This document shows positions 1 through 7,609 of a DNA stretch of 33,424 nt, piece after piece. Origin of the DNA: Pseudomonas synxantha (GTDB lineage Bacteria; Pseudomonadota; Gammaproteobacteria; Pseudomonadales; Pseudomonadaceae); the NCBI GenBank assembly GCA_945874835.1, contig CAMCJM010000012.1:1-33424 (forward strand), read 5' to 3'. The notes under the pieces were generated by a model. The model saw nothing but the letters and a program-made list of their open reading frames with translations. It was not told where the DNA came from and made no database searches. Made by a program: the position numbers and the translations under genes. Each line of letters starts with the position of its first letter. Position 1 is the first letter of the stretch.

Positions 1-81
1 GTGATTGTCCGGCAGCCAGTCTTCGATGGAAGGCGGCAGCAGGTAGCTGGTGTGGCGATCAACTGGGCGGAAACGGCTCAT
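1..81 (-). CDS. IS1182-type transposase, N-terminal fragment (cut by window edge)
   Basis: The minus strand begins with ATG (complement of 79-81) and reads MSRFRPVDRHTSYLLPPSIE, then DWLPDNH, to the window edge. This opening, with the LLPPS..DWLP core, is the characteristic start of IS1182-family (IS5-like DDE) transposases common in Pseudomonas. Only 27 residues are visible, so the catalytic DDE residues lie outside the window. The element's end should fall somewhere in 82-190, but I could not place a terminal inverted repeat. The family call rests on the N-terminal motif alone. Confidence 0.7.
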   Translation of the reverse strand, partial: MSRFRPVDRHTSYLLPPSIEDWLPDNH

Positions 82-190
82 GCTGGGTCTCGCTGAGGGC
101 AGGCCGCTATCATCGCAGAAAACCATAGGAAAGCCCGACAGGCTGCTAGAGAGGCAGCAGAGAAAAGTCATCCCCTTCGGACAGATTGAA

Positions 191-245
191 ATTATCGTTT
201 TTCAATAAGTTTTTCCTTGACTGAATATCGTAAAACGATAAACAT
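191..245 (+). promoter_or_regulatory. Promoter and palindromic operator of the DUF2975/XRE operon
   Basis: An AT-rich island sits in otherwise GC-rich DNA. Bases 226-240 form a palindrome, TATCGT-AAA-ACGATA. A further half-site TATCGT lies at 193-198. A -35-like TTGACT (217-222) directly precedes the palindrome and an A/T-rich -10 candidate overlaps its right end (about 237-245). A repressor bound here would block the promoter. The XRE protein encoded at 954-1163 is the natural candidate for autoregulation (inference). Confidence 0.55.
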
Positions 246-309
246 TCGCCCATCTACATATTGATAAACAATAAACTCAAAGCCATTTCGCCAGCGGAAT
301 GGCCCCACC

Positions 310-944
310 ATGAGGTTCATGATGAGAACGACCAAACTCGAGCGCCTGAGCGTTCTGATCGAGTGGCTGCTGCTGTTTGCCCTGCTCGCCACCCCCACCA
401 TTACCCTGATGGAGACCTGGTCCCACCTGTTGGGCGGCAATGACCTGCTGCAAGAGGAGCTCAACCAGATCATCCACAGCAGCGGCTCGCACATTCTCAA
501 CGGCGTGCCGCTGGCCAATGGTGAAACGCCGTCCCTCGACCTCGTCCCGCAGCCCCCCTTACCATGGCCGACTATCCGCTGCGCACCGCCAACCGGCTGC
601 TCGGCACCCTGGTGCAGTTGCTGCCGGATCTGGTCTTCATGCTGATGCTGTGGCAACTGCGCCAGCTGTTTCGTGGCTACCGCCACGGCCTGCTGTTCAC
701 CTTCGAGCAGATCCGCCGCTACCGGCTGATCGGTGTGCTGCTCTGTGTATCCTTCCTGGTCGAGCTGATCCAGACCCCCTTGCTCGATACCGTCCTCACC
801 ATGAGCGGCCCCGAGATACATGGCTCCGTCTCTATCAGCTCGTCCGATTTCCGGCTGCTGCTAGCGGGACTCATCGTACTGGCGCTGGCACTGGTGATGC
901 GCGAGGCCAAACTGCTGGCCGACGAACAGCAACTGACGGTGTAA
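310..944 (+). pseudogene. DUF2975 family membrane protein, frameshifted
   Basis: The first half is read from ATG 310: a hydrophobic segment at about residues 13-32 (IEWLLLFALLATP) and a short soluble loop. The second half is in another frame from about 555 to the TAA at 942-944 and holds two to three more membrane segments (LVFMLMLW, LIGVLLCVSFLVEL, LLLAGLIVLALAL). The frames meet at a run of six C (553-558); one extra C would restore one reading frame of about 211 residues (..QPPLTMADYP..), the usual DUF2975 length. DUF2975 proteins are multi-pass inner-membrane proteins of unknown function. They are habitually encoded directly before a small YozG-like HTH regulator, as here (gap of 9 bases). 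The break may be a homopolymer sequencing error rather than a mutation. Confidence 0.7.
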
Positions 945-953
945 GGGGAGCCT

Positions 954-1163
954 ATGTCTATCATCATCCGGCTCGATGCCCTGCTGGCCGAACGCAAGAT
1001 GACCGCCCGCGAACTGGCCCAGCGCATCGACATCACCGAGGCCAACCTCTCGATCCTCAAGAATGGCCACGCCAAGGCGGTGCGCTTCTCCACTCTGGAG
1101 GCCATCTGCCGTGAACTCAAATGCCAGCCCGGTGATCTGCTGGGCTACGAGCAGGAGCGCTAA
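954..1163 (+). CDS. Small XRE/Cro-type HTH regulator (YozG-like)
   Basis: This 69-residue protein is nearly all one helix-turn-helix domain: LDALLAERKMTARELAQRI (helices 1-2), then the recognition region ITEANLSILKNG, then FSTLEAICRELKCQPGDLL, the typical end of this family. It starts at ATG 954 with an AAGGGGAG ribosome site at 943-950. It follows the DUF2975 gene by 9 bases, so the two are probably co-transcribed. In such pairs the HTH protein is thought to control its own operon. The TATCGT-AAA-ACGATA palindrome at 226-240 is the likely binding site (inference). Confidence 0.85.
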   Translation: MSIIIRLDALLAERKMTARELAQRIDITEANLSILKNGHAKAVRFSTLEAICRELKCQPGDLLGYEQER

Positions 1164-1170
1164 CCCCCTT

Positions 1171-2390
1171 ATGAGTCGTCATCTCACCCTGTTTGCCCTG
1201 TGGCTGCTGCCACTGTGGGCCTGCGCCGCCGATGGCACGAGCGGCCCCCGCTACCTTATCGAACAAGGCGCCAGCGCCAATGTGCTGCAAGTGCACCTCA
1301 GGATGCAGGGCGAACCCCCTTTTATCCTGCTCCCCGGCCGCCAGTTGCCGGGCGCAGTGCAACGACGGTTTCCCCCGCGCTGGTCTGCCTTGCAGACAAT
1401 CAGCCGGTTGCCCTCAACCAGCCCTTCTCTTGCAAGGAGATCGGCTGGCAGATCACTCTCACACCGGCTCCGGCACTGGGGGCGGATGCCTCGGCCCAAC
1501 AGTCGCTATTGTTTGCCCCCAACCAGTGGCTATTGACCGAGTGGGGCAATCTGGTACGCCAGTTTGGGAGCCGCAGAGGGGAGGTCTGCCTGCCGGATGG
1601 CCGCTGCCAACCGCTGCCAGATGTCAACCAGCCGCCGCTGATCCTGCCATTTGGCCTGGAAACTGTGCCCGTCAACAAATCAGCTCCGCGGCTGGTATTG
1701 AGCCGTGATGAGACCGCCAATCAGCTCGATCTGCCTGCCCTGCAGCAGCAACTGAATGACATCATCGACTATCTGGCCTTCCAACTCGATGTCGCTCCGC
1801 CCACTCACCCGTGGCAACTGGTGTGGCTGGGGCGAGATGTGGCGACCCGCTCCCTCGGCGGCGCCGCCGGAGATCAGGTGTTTGTCGCCAACTACCCCAC
1901 CGATGCTGGCAAAACGACGCCACAGGATCCCCTGCGCCTGCTGCGCACCTCGGCCCATGAGGCGGTGCACATCCTCAGCGCTCGCCACTCTGCTCAACAG
2001 CCCACTTGGGTCAACGAGAGCCTCGCCGAGTACCTCGCCATCAAGGCGTTGCGCCGCTTTCGGCTGCATCAGGTCACGGCCGTCAACGAACTGGCCGAGC
2101 GGGGCAAACAGCTGCCCCATAGCGAGAGCGGCCTCTATCGGGCAGCCCGCGAGGTGCTGGCTGGCGATCGCTCCTACTACCCGCTCTTTTACGTCAAGGG
2201 GAGCGCCTTCTGGGAAGCGCTGGAGCGGGAGCTGCAACACAATGACGTCACCTTGGCACGACTGCTCCCCCAACTGAGCTGGCTGCCAGATGGCCGCTTT
2301 GATGCCGCCTCCAATGAGCTGCTTGCAGGCACCATCGGCTCGGATACCTGGCGCCGCCTCAGCCGCCGCTATCTTGGCGAGCAGCAGTAA
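1171..2390 (+). pseudogene. Secreted gluzincin-like metallopeptidase, frameshifted
   Basis: The gene opens at ATG 1171, 7 bases after the HTH gene. Its hydrophobic leader (LTLFALWLLPLWACAAD) looks like a signal peptide. The start frame is coherent to about 1370; from there another frame carries the protein to TAA 2388-2390. One extra C in the run at 1372-1376 would join them into about 406 residues. The second part contains HEAVH (near 1958), a zinc-binding HEXXH motif, followed by NESLAEYLA (near 2014), whose Glu fits a gluzincin third ligand. The substrate is unknown. Co-orientation with the DUF2975/HTH pair suggests a three-gene operon. The exact shift point is uncertain between about 1340 and 1376. 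Confidence 0.65.
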
Positions 2391-2406
2391 CGCCGCAAAC
2401 CGCCGC

Positions 2407-2434
2407 AAAAGGGAGAGCCACGGCTCTCCCTTTT
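2407..2434 (+). terminator. Bidirectional intrinsic terminator
   Basis: A perfect 12-bp stem (AAAAGGGAGAGC / GCTCTCCCTTTT) encloses the tetraloop CACG. The A4/T4 flanks let it work on both strands. It closes the operon ending at 2390 on the plus strand and the MFS tail ending at 2481 on the minus strand. Confidence 0.85.
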
Positions 2435-2480
2435 GCTATGTGGTGATTCAGATAGGTCGATGTCAGACCGGGTCATTACG

Positions 2481-2590
2481 CTACGCAGGCGGTGCAAAGG
2501 GGCGCAGCCGCAGGAAGGACACCGGCAACACCACCAGCACCACCAGGAAGAAGATGCCGCCGCCAAGGGGCTCGAACAGCACGCCACATG
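2481..2590 (-). pseudogene. C-terminal remnant of an MFS transporter
   Basis: Read on the minus strand to the stop at 2481-2483, the frame gives LFEPLGGGIFFLVVLVVLPV and then SFLRLRPFAPPA. This is a final transmembrane helix followed by a basic tail, as at the end of many 12-TM MFS carriers. Upstream of about 2590 the hydrophobic pattern stops abruptly, and the opposite strand instead carries an acetyltransferase fragment. Only about 35 residues remain, so the family call is tentative. The sharp loss marks a recombination junction or an assembly chimera. Confidence 0.5.
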
Positions 2591-2863
2591 CTTTGGGGCA
2601 GTTGGGTTGTGCGATGGCTTTGCTGAGATTAAGCGTATGTATGTGTCGCCGCAGGCGCGGGCCAGGGGGTGGTGCGGGGCATCATTCAGGCATTGGAAGC
2701 GGCGGCTTTGACTGCGGGGTACAGCGTGCTAACGCTTGAAACGGGGCGTTATCAATCGGCGGCTTTAATGTTTTATAGCCAGCAGGGCTATGCACGTTGC
2801 GGGCCTTTTGGCAGTTACCTTGAGCATCCGTTGAGCGTGTTTATGACCAAGACGCTGGCTTGA
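2591..2863 (+). pseudogene. GNAT N-acetyltransferase, 5'-truncated and frameshifted
   Basis: The fragment begins in mid-protein. GFAEIKRMYVSPQARARG covers the GNAT beta4 strand and the start of the acetyl-CoA loop. After the G5 run at 2665-2669 the reading moves to another frame: VVRGIIQALEAAALTAGYSV, then LETGRYQSAALMFYSQQGY and the end FMTKTLA, stop at 2861-2863. This is the normal C-terminal half of a small GNAT. The N-terminal half is absent and replaced by the accessory block that ends near 2590. A one-base change in the G-run explains the shift. The gene cannot make a functional enzyme as read. Confidence 0.75.
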
Positions 2864-3032
2864 TCTGCGCTGCAGTCGCGGGTGCGAACTGCCGACTTTT
2901 GCGCGACGTTGTACCCGTCCGTACCCATCGTCGGCCGAGGCATTGATCGTCTGGGGAGAAAGCGTGGACACCCTAGGGCTGAGACTTGAACCGCGCACTT
3001 GAGGTAACGTGCCATTTTTGTGGAGCCTGAGC

Positions 3033-3704
3033 ATGCCTGTTAGCCGTTATTTATCTTTCGCGTTACTGCCCTTTCTTGCCAGCTGTCAGGTGTTTACTGA
3101 GCAGCCGGAACAGCCCGAGACGCCGCACACTCGCCTACAAGGTGAGCTGAGCCTAAATGCGGGGCAACTGCGTTTTCGCCCTTGCCAGGAACAGCGTCAG
3201 TTTGTGTTGGAAGATACCGGCGCACTCGGTTTAAGCCGTGATGCAGCCGCGCTGATGAGTGACGGCCACAGCACGCTGTATGTGGATATGCGCGGGCAGC
3301 TGCAAGCCAGCGCGCAAAAGGGTATCGACGGGCAATTTCTGCCCAGCCAGGTCTACCGCGTGCAAGCAGAAGGTCACGGCTGCAACGACATCAACTTCGC
3401 CCGAACAGTGTTGCGCGCCAGTGGCCATGAGCCGGACTGGAGCATCGCGGTCAGCCGTGAGGGTTTGATCCTCAATCGTCCGGGATTGGAGCCGCAGGCT
3501 CTGCCCTACCTCGAAGAGCAATTGCCGGAAGGCCGCTTGAGCCTGAGCAGCGAAGCCAACGGTCAACGTCTCGAATTATGGGTGGCCAAACAACGCTGTG
3601 TAGATGGCATGAGTGGCGCGATTCAGCACATGAGCGCCGAACTGCGCCTTAACGGTGAAGTGCTGCGCGGCTGCGCTTACTTGGGTGGCGCACGCAACGA
3701 CTGA
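3033..3704 (+). CDS. COG3650-type lipoprotein of unknown function
   Basis: This is a 223-residue protein. The ATG at 3033 is preferred because it directly begins a lipoprotein signal: MPVSRYLSFALLPFLASC, with lipobox LASC placing the lipidated Cys at residue 18. A longer in-frame start at 3009 exists, but it would put eight more residues before the leader. The body contains two similar beta-rich halves (an LRFRPC..RQFVLEDTG segment and a SLSSEANGQRLELWVAKQRCVDGMSG segment with paired cysteines), as in the COG3650 envelope proteins of Pseudomonas. It probably resides in the outer or inner membrane facing the periplasm. No enzymatic residues can be recognised. Confidence 0.75.
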   Translation: MPVSRYLSFALLPFLASCQVFTEQPEQPETPHTRLQGELSLNAGQLRFRPCQEQRQFVLEDTGALGLSRDAAALMSDGHSTLYVDMRGQLQASAQKGIDGQFLPSQVYRVQAEGHGCNDINFARTVLRASGHEPDWSIAVSREGLILNRPGLEPQALPYLEEQLPEGRLSLSSEANGQRLELWVAKQRCVDGMSGAIQHMSAELRLNGEVLRGCAYLGGARND

Positions 3705-3800
3705 TACGCCGGTGCCATCGCGCCGATGACTGAGATAGATCAGCCCGGCGCGGGGTGATTGACCTAAGCTGAAAGGGAAGTCAGCCAAAGGAAGATAATC

Positions 3801-4799
3801 ATGCTGCGTATTGCCATTAACGGCTATGGACGGATCGGTCGCTGCCTGGTGCGCGCCTTGTATGAGCGCAACCTTGACCAGCAGATCCAGCTTGTTGCGA
3901 TTAACGATCTGGGTGAGCAAAGCACCCTCGCCCACCTCACACGTTTCGACTCCACCTTCGGCCGCTTTCCCGGTCAGATTGAACTGCACGGCAACGCGTT
4001 GCAGGTTAACGGCCAGCCCATTCAGCTGCTGCGTGAAGCGGAGGTCAGTCACCTGCCGTGGCATACGCTCGGGCTGGATGCGGTGCTGGAATGTTCGGGC
4101 AAGTTGAAAAAACGCCCCCAGGTCGAACAGCATCTGGCCGCTGGCGCTCCACGCGTACTGCTCTCGCACCCGCTGGACAGCGCCGATTTAACCGTGGTCT
4201 ACGGCGTCAACCATCACCTACTGGACACGCAACAGATTGTCTCCAACGCCTCTTGCACCACCAATTGCCTCGCACCGTTGGTCAAGGTGCTGCATGAGGC
4301 CGTGGGTATTCGCCAGGGGTTGGTCAACACCATCCACGCTTATACCAATGACCAGAACCTACTGGATAAAACCCACAGTGACCTGTACCGCGCCCGCGCA
4401 GCGGCCTTGTCGATGATTCCGACCAGCACTGGCGCGGCCAAGGCCATTGGCTTGGTGATGCCGGAGTTGGCCGGTCGCCTCGACGGGTTGTCGATTCGTG
4501 TACCGACGCCGAATGTGTCGCTGGTTGACCTGAGCTTTACCTGCGAACGCCCCGCCAGCCGTGAGGCGATCAATGCGGCGCTGGTGCACGGCGCGCAGCA
4601 GATGCCGCCGGGGGTGATGGAGTGCAACGAACTGCCGCTGGTCTCCAGCGACTTCAACGGCTACCCGGTGTCGTGCGTGGCGGATCTCAACCACACCCGC
4701 GTGCAGGGCGATTTGGTCAAGGTGCTCGCCTGGTACGACAACGAGTGGGCCTTCGCTAACCGTATGCTGGATGTGCTGTTGGCCTGGGTTAAGCATTAA
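3801..4799 (+). CDS. gap: Type I glyceraldehyde-3-phosphate dehydrogenase
   Basis: This 332-residue protein has the usual GAPDH length. It shows the N-terminal Rossmann motif INGYGRIGR (6-14), an NAD-type Asp in AINDL (D36), the active-site SNASCTTNC with C152, the partner H179 in NTIHAYTND, the substrate loop MIPTSTGAA and a C-terminal WYDNEWAFANRM. It catalyses the reversible oxidation of glyceraldehyde-3-phosphate with NAD. Some features (VVYGVN, AFANRM) recall erythrose-4-phosphate dehydrogenase (Epd), but the IPTSTGAA and AYTNDQ segments favour GAPDH. A good ribosome site, AAAGGAAG, lies at 3787-3794. It stands alone, without pgk, fba, tkt or edd beside it, so a role in gluconeogenesis or a paralogue function is possible. 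Confidence 0.85.
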   Translation: MLRIAINGYGRIGRCLVRALYERNLDQQIQLVAINDLGEQSTLAHLTRFDSTFGRFPGQIELHGNALQVNGQPIQLLREAEVSHLPWHTLGLDAVLECSGKLKKRPQVEQHLAAGAPRVLLSHPLDSADLTVVYGVNHHLLDTQQIVSNASCTTNCLAPLVKVLHEAVGIRQGLVNTIHAYTNDQNLLDKTHSDLYRARAAALSMIPTSTGAAKAIGLVMPELAGRLDGLSIRVPTPNVSLVDLSFTCERPASREAINAALVHGAQQMPPGVMECNELPLVSSDFNGYPVSCVADLNHTRVQGDLVKVLAWYDNEWAFANRMLDVLLAWVKH

Positions 4800-4863
4800 C
4801 AGCATCGTCAACGCGCGGACGCCGACAATCGCGCCACACAAGCGAACGACGCTTATTCGCGCG

Positions 4864-4869
4864 TATAAT
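4864..4869 (+). promoter_or_regulatory. -10 box upstream of the COG2509 gene
   Basis: A perfect TATAAT lies 55 bases before the start codon at 4925. No convincing -35 is visible at the right distance. Confidence 0.4.
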
Positions 4870-4924
4870 CGCCGCCTTTTACAAAGCTGCCGGGTTGCCT
4901 CCGGCCCTGAAAGTGGACCGCACC

Positions 4925-6541
4925 ATGCTACGCATCACCGAACTCAAGCTGCCGCTCGATCACAGCGAAGACGCCCTGCGCCCGGCCATTGTCCAGCGTC
5001 TTGGCATTGCCGACAGCGAGTTGCTCGACTTCACCCTGTTCAAGCGCAGCTACGACGCGCGCAAAAAATCCACTGAAATGCACTTCATCTACACCCTCGA
5101 CTGCCAGTTGAGTGATGAAGCCGCCGCGCTGCAGCGCCTGGCGGATGACCGGCATATCAGTATCACCCCTGACACAGCCTATAAGCCCGTTGGCCATGCG
5201 CCGGAATATCTGGCCGAGCGCCCGCTGGTGGTGGGCTTTGGCCCGTGCGGGATTTTCGCAGCGCTGATTTTGGCCCAAGCGGGGCTCAAGCCGATTGTGC
5301 TGGAGCGCGGCACCGAAGTGCGCCAACGCACCAAAGACACCTGGGGCCTGTGGCGCAAGAATGTGCTCAACCCGGAGTCCAACGTGCAGTTTGGTGAAGG
5401 CGGCGCAGGCACCTTCTCCGACGGCAAGCTTTACAGCCAGATCAAAGACCCTAAACATTACGGGCGCAAAGTGCTGCAGGAGTTTGTTAAGGCCGGTGCG
5501 CCGGACGAGATTCTCTACGTCAACAAGCCGCATATCGGCACCTTCCGCCTCACCGGCGTGGTCGCCGCCATGCGTGAAGAAATCAAGGCGCTGGGCGGCG
5601 AAGTGCGCTTTCAGCAGCGCGTCAGTGATGTACTGATTGAGGACGCTCAGCTCAAGGGCGTGGTGCTCGACAGCGGCGAGCAAATTCTCAGTCGTCAGGT
5701 GATTCTGGCTCTGGGCCACAGTTCGCGTGACACCTTCCGCATGCTGCATAAGCGTGACGTGTTTATGGAAGCCAAGCCGTTCTCGGTCGGCTTTCGGATC
5801 GAACACCCGCAGGGCTTGATCGACCGTTCGCGCCTGGGCAAATACGCCGGCCACCCCAAGCTCGGCGCGGCGGATTACAAACTGGTGCACCACGCCAAGA
5901 ACGGCCGCTCGGTTTACAGCTTCTGCATGTGCCCGGGCGGTACAGTGGTTGCGGCCACCTCGGAGCCGAACCGTGTGGTGACCAATGGCATGAGCCAGTA
6001 TTCGCGTAACGAGCGCAATGCCAACGCTGGCATCGTGGTCGGCATCACCCCGGAGCAGGATTACCCCGGCGGCCCGCTGGCCGGTGTCGAGTTGCAAGAG
6101 CGTTTGGAGTCGCAAGCCTATTTGCTCGGTGGCAGCACCTACGAAGCGCCGGGGCAATTGGTCGGCGACTTTATCGCTGGCAAACCCTCGACCGAGTTAG
6201 GCAGTGTCGAACCGTCTTACAAGCCCGGCATTAAGCTGGGTGATCTGGCGTTAGCGCTGCCGGATTTTGCCATCGAGGCCATCCGCGAAGCACTGCCGGC
6301 CTTCGGTAAGCAAATTAAAGGGTTTGATATGCATGACGCGGTGCTCACCGGCATCGAAACCCGCACCTCCTCGCCGCTGCGTATCACCCGTGGCGCAGAC
6401 ATGCAGAGCCTGAATGTACGCGGCCTCTATCCGGCTGGCGAAGGCGCGGGCTACGCCGGCGGCATTCTCTCCGCCGGTGTGGATGGCATTCGCGTGGCCG
6501 AAGCGCTGATTCGCGACATGCTGGGGATTGCAGAGGCTTGA
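4925..6541 (+). CDS. NAD(P)/FAD-dependent dehydrogenase, COG2509 family
   Basis: The protein has 538 residues from ATG 4925. An N-terminal alpha/beta domain of about 95 residues (LPLDHSEDALRPAI, FTLFKRSYDARKK) precedes the FAD-binding fold, whose dinucleotide motif is VVGFGPCGIFAA (about 102-113). Further signatures are VQFGEGGAGTFSDGKL, a central FRIEHPQ segment, and the C-terminal FAD motif GLYPAGEGAGYAGGI. This is the standard architecture of the COG2509 flavoproteins found in most Pseudomonas genomes. The physiological substrate is unknown. It is a single-gene unit with its own -10 box, downstream of gap and in the same direction. Confidence 0.85.
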   Translation: MLRITELKLPLDHSEDALRPAIVQRLGIADSELLDFTLFKRSYDARKKSTEMHFIYTLDCQLSDEAAALQRLADDRHISITPDTAYKPVGHAPEYLAERPLVVGFGPCGIFAALILAQAGLKPIVLERGTEVRQRTKDTWGLWRKNVLNPESNVQFGEGGAGTFSDGKLYSQIKDPKHYGRKVLQEFVKAGAPDEILYVNKPHIGTFRLTGVVAAMREEIKALGGEVRFQQRVSDVLIEDAQLKGVVLDSGEQILSRQVILALGHSSRDTFRMLHKRDVFMEAKPFSVGFRIEHPQGLIDRSRLGKYAGHPKLGAADYKLVHHAKNGRSVYSFCMCPGGTVVAATSEPNRVVTNGMSQYSRNERNANAGIVVGITPEQDYPGGPLAGVELQERLESQAYLLGGSTYEAPGQLVGDFIAGKPSTELGSVEPSYKPGIKLGDLALALPDFAIEAIREALPAFGKQIKGFDMHDAVLTGIETRTSSPLRITRGADMQSLNVRGLYPAGEGAGYAGGILSAGVDGIRVAEALIRDMLGIAEA

Positions 6542-6605
6542 TCCACCGCTGACGCCGAACTTGATCGCCGCTAAAGCGCCTCCCACAGAGCAGCGCAGCA
6601 TGTAG

Positions 6606-6622
6606 CCCGGATGTAATCCGGG
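6606..6622. repeat. REP-like hairpin
   Basis: CCCGGAT-GTA-ATCCGGG is a perfect 7-bp stem with a 3-base loop. It sits in the 270-base gap between the COG2509 gene and the convergent transglutaminase gene. The surrounding TGTAGCCCGGATGTAATCCGGG is a familiar interspersed repeat of pseudomonads. It may double as a transcription end signal. Confidence 0.6.
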
Positions 6623-6765
6623 TAGGTTTGGCTGACGCCTGGATTCCCCGAAGTGAATCGAGCAGCAAAAACTCGCGGCTAATGCCCCGCCTGCACAACT
6701 GGCGCTATGTATCAGGCGTGAACGGGGCGAATCGCGCGGCGATGACATCCATCCCCCCGCAGCAT

Positions 6766-6794
6766 GGGTATCGCTGCACTCAACCCATCCTACG
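6766..6794. repeat. Interspersed repeat, half-copy of the 19.0 kb palindrome
   Basis: These 29 bases match 19055-19083 with only two differences (GGGTATCGCTGC..CTCAACCCA..CCTACG). Here only one arm is obvious, whereas at 19.0 kb both arms form a palindrome. The rest of 6623-6811 holds no gene I can support. Confidence 0.6.
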
Positions 6795-6811
6795 AAGCCC
6801 GCGCTGCGCCG

Positions 6812-7609
6812 TTATTGCTGTTGCACGCGCACCAGCGGAGCCACTTCGACCTGCGCGTGCATCTGCTCAACGCCGCCGCCCCGGCGCATGCCGCGTACCG
6901 GGCAGGCATCCAGATAGTCCAGCCCCACGGCCAGTTTCAAATGCCGCTCAGGTTTGGCCAGGCAGTTGGTCACGTCAAAGCTGTACCAGGCGTTATCCAG
7001 CCAGGCTTCGGCCCAGGCGTGGCTGGCCAGGTGGTCTTCGCTGTCGGTGAACAGGTAACCCGACACATAGCGCGCCGGAATGCCCAAGCTGCGGGCGCAG
7101 GCGAGAAAGGCGTGAGCGTGGTCTTGGCACACCCCCCTGCCGCCAGCAAAAGCCTCGCTGGCACTGGTTTCCACGGCCGTGCTACCCGGCTGATAGCTGA
7201 TATGGGCGTTCAAGGCATGCATCAGGTCGATCAAGCCGGTGCGGTCTTGGCGGCTTTTGCTTAGCAGTTTGGCAAATTCACGCAGGGCTTCGTCGGCTTC
7301 GGTCAGGCGGGTGAAGCGCAGAAACGGCAACGCCGACTGGCTTTCATGCTCGGCCTCGCGCGCCTCATCAATTTCAACCTGGCCACGGGCCCCAATGACG
7401 ATGGACTCGTGCGGCTCGTCCATGGTCAGCACATGCAGAATGTTGCCGTAGGGGTCGAGTTGGGCACGCACCGGGCGTGGCAAGGTCAGCTGCCAGCTGA
7501 GCACCTGCTGACGCTCGCTGTCGTGCGGGGTCATGCGCAGGTATTGGATGCTGGTGCGCACCTGATCTTCATAGTGATAGGTGGTGTCGTGGCTGATTGA
7601 CAGTCTCAT
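6812..7609 (-). CDS. Transglutaminase-like (bacterial type) protein
   Basis: This is a 265-residue protein. The N-terminal beta domain (SISHDTTYHYEDQVRTSIQY, a region ending in LDPYGN) is followed by a transglutaminase/papain-like core. The triad can be seen as C161 in GGRGVCQDHAHAF, H197 in ASHAWAEAWL and D212 in YSFDVTN. It is the last gene of a minus-strand operon, overlapping the alpha-E gene by 4 bases (ATGA). In this gene trio the protein is thought to act as a cytoplasmic peptidase or amide-bond-remodelling enzyme working with the ATP-grasp partner. The substrate is unknown. Confidence 0.85.
   Translation of the reverse strand: MRLSISHDTTYHYEDQVRTSIQYLRMTPHDSERQQVLSWQLTLPRPVRAQLDPYGNILHVLTMDEPHESIVIGARGQVEIDEAREAEHESQSALPFLRFTRLTEADEALREFAKLLSKSRQDRTGLIDLMHALNAHISYQPGSTAVETSASEAFAGGRGVCQDHAHAFLACARSLGIPARYVSGYLFTDSEDHLASHAWAEAWLDNAWYSFDVTNCLAKPERHLKLAVGLDYLDACPVRGMRRGGGVEQMHAQVEVAPLVRVQQQ

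Noticed and set aside
192-821. Minus-strand frame of about 209 codons over the DUF2975 gene
   Set aside because: It is Gln-rich, has no motif and lies antisense to recognisable membrane segments.
2864-3032. Possible small minus-strand gene between the GNAT remnant and the lipoprotein gene
   Set aside because: No ribosome site or recognisable sequence; the frame also runs into the unrelated GNAT remnant.
3801-4799. Erythrose-4-phosphate dehydrogenase (epd)
   Set aside because: The IPTSTGAA, TPNVS and AYTNDQ blocks are GAPDH-type, and no pgk/fba/tkt neighbours are present.
4928-6157. Minus-strand open frame of about 410 codons opposite the COG2509 gene
   Set aside because: The plus-strand flavoprotein has all its motifs; the antisense frame is a product of GC-rich codon bias.
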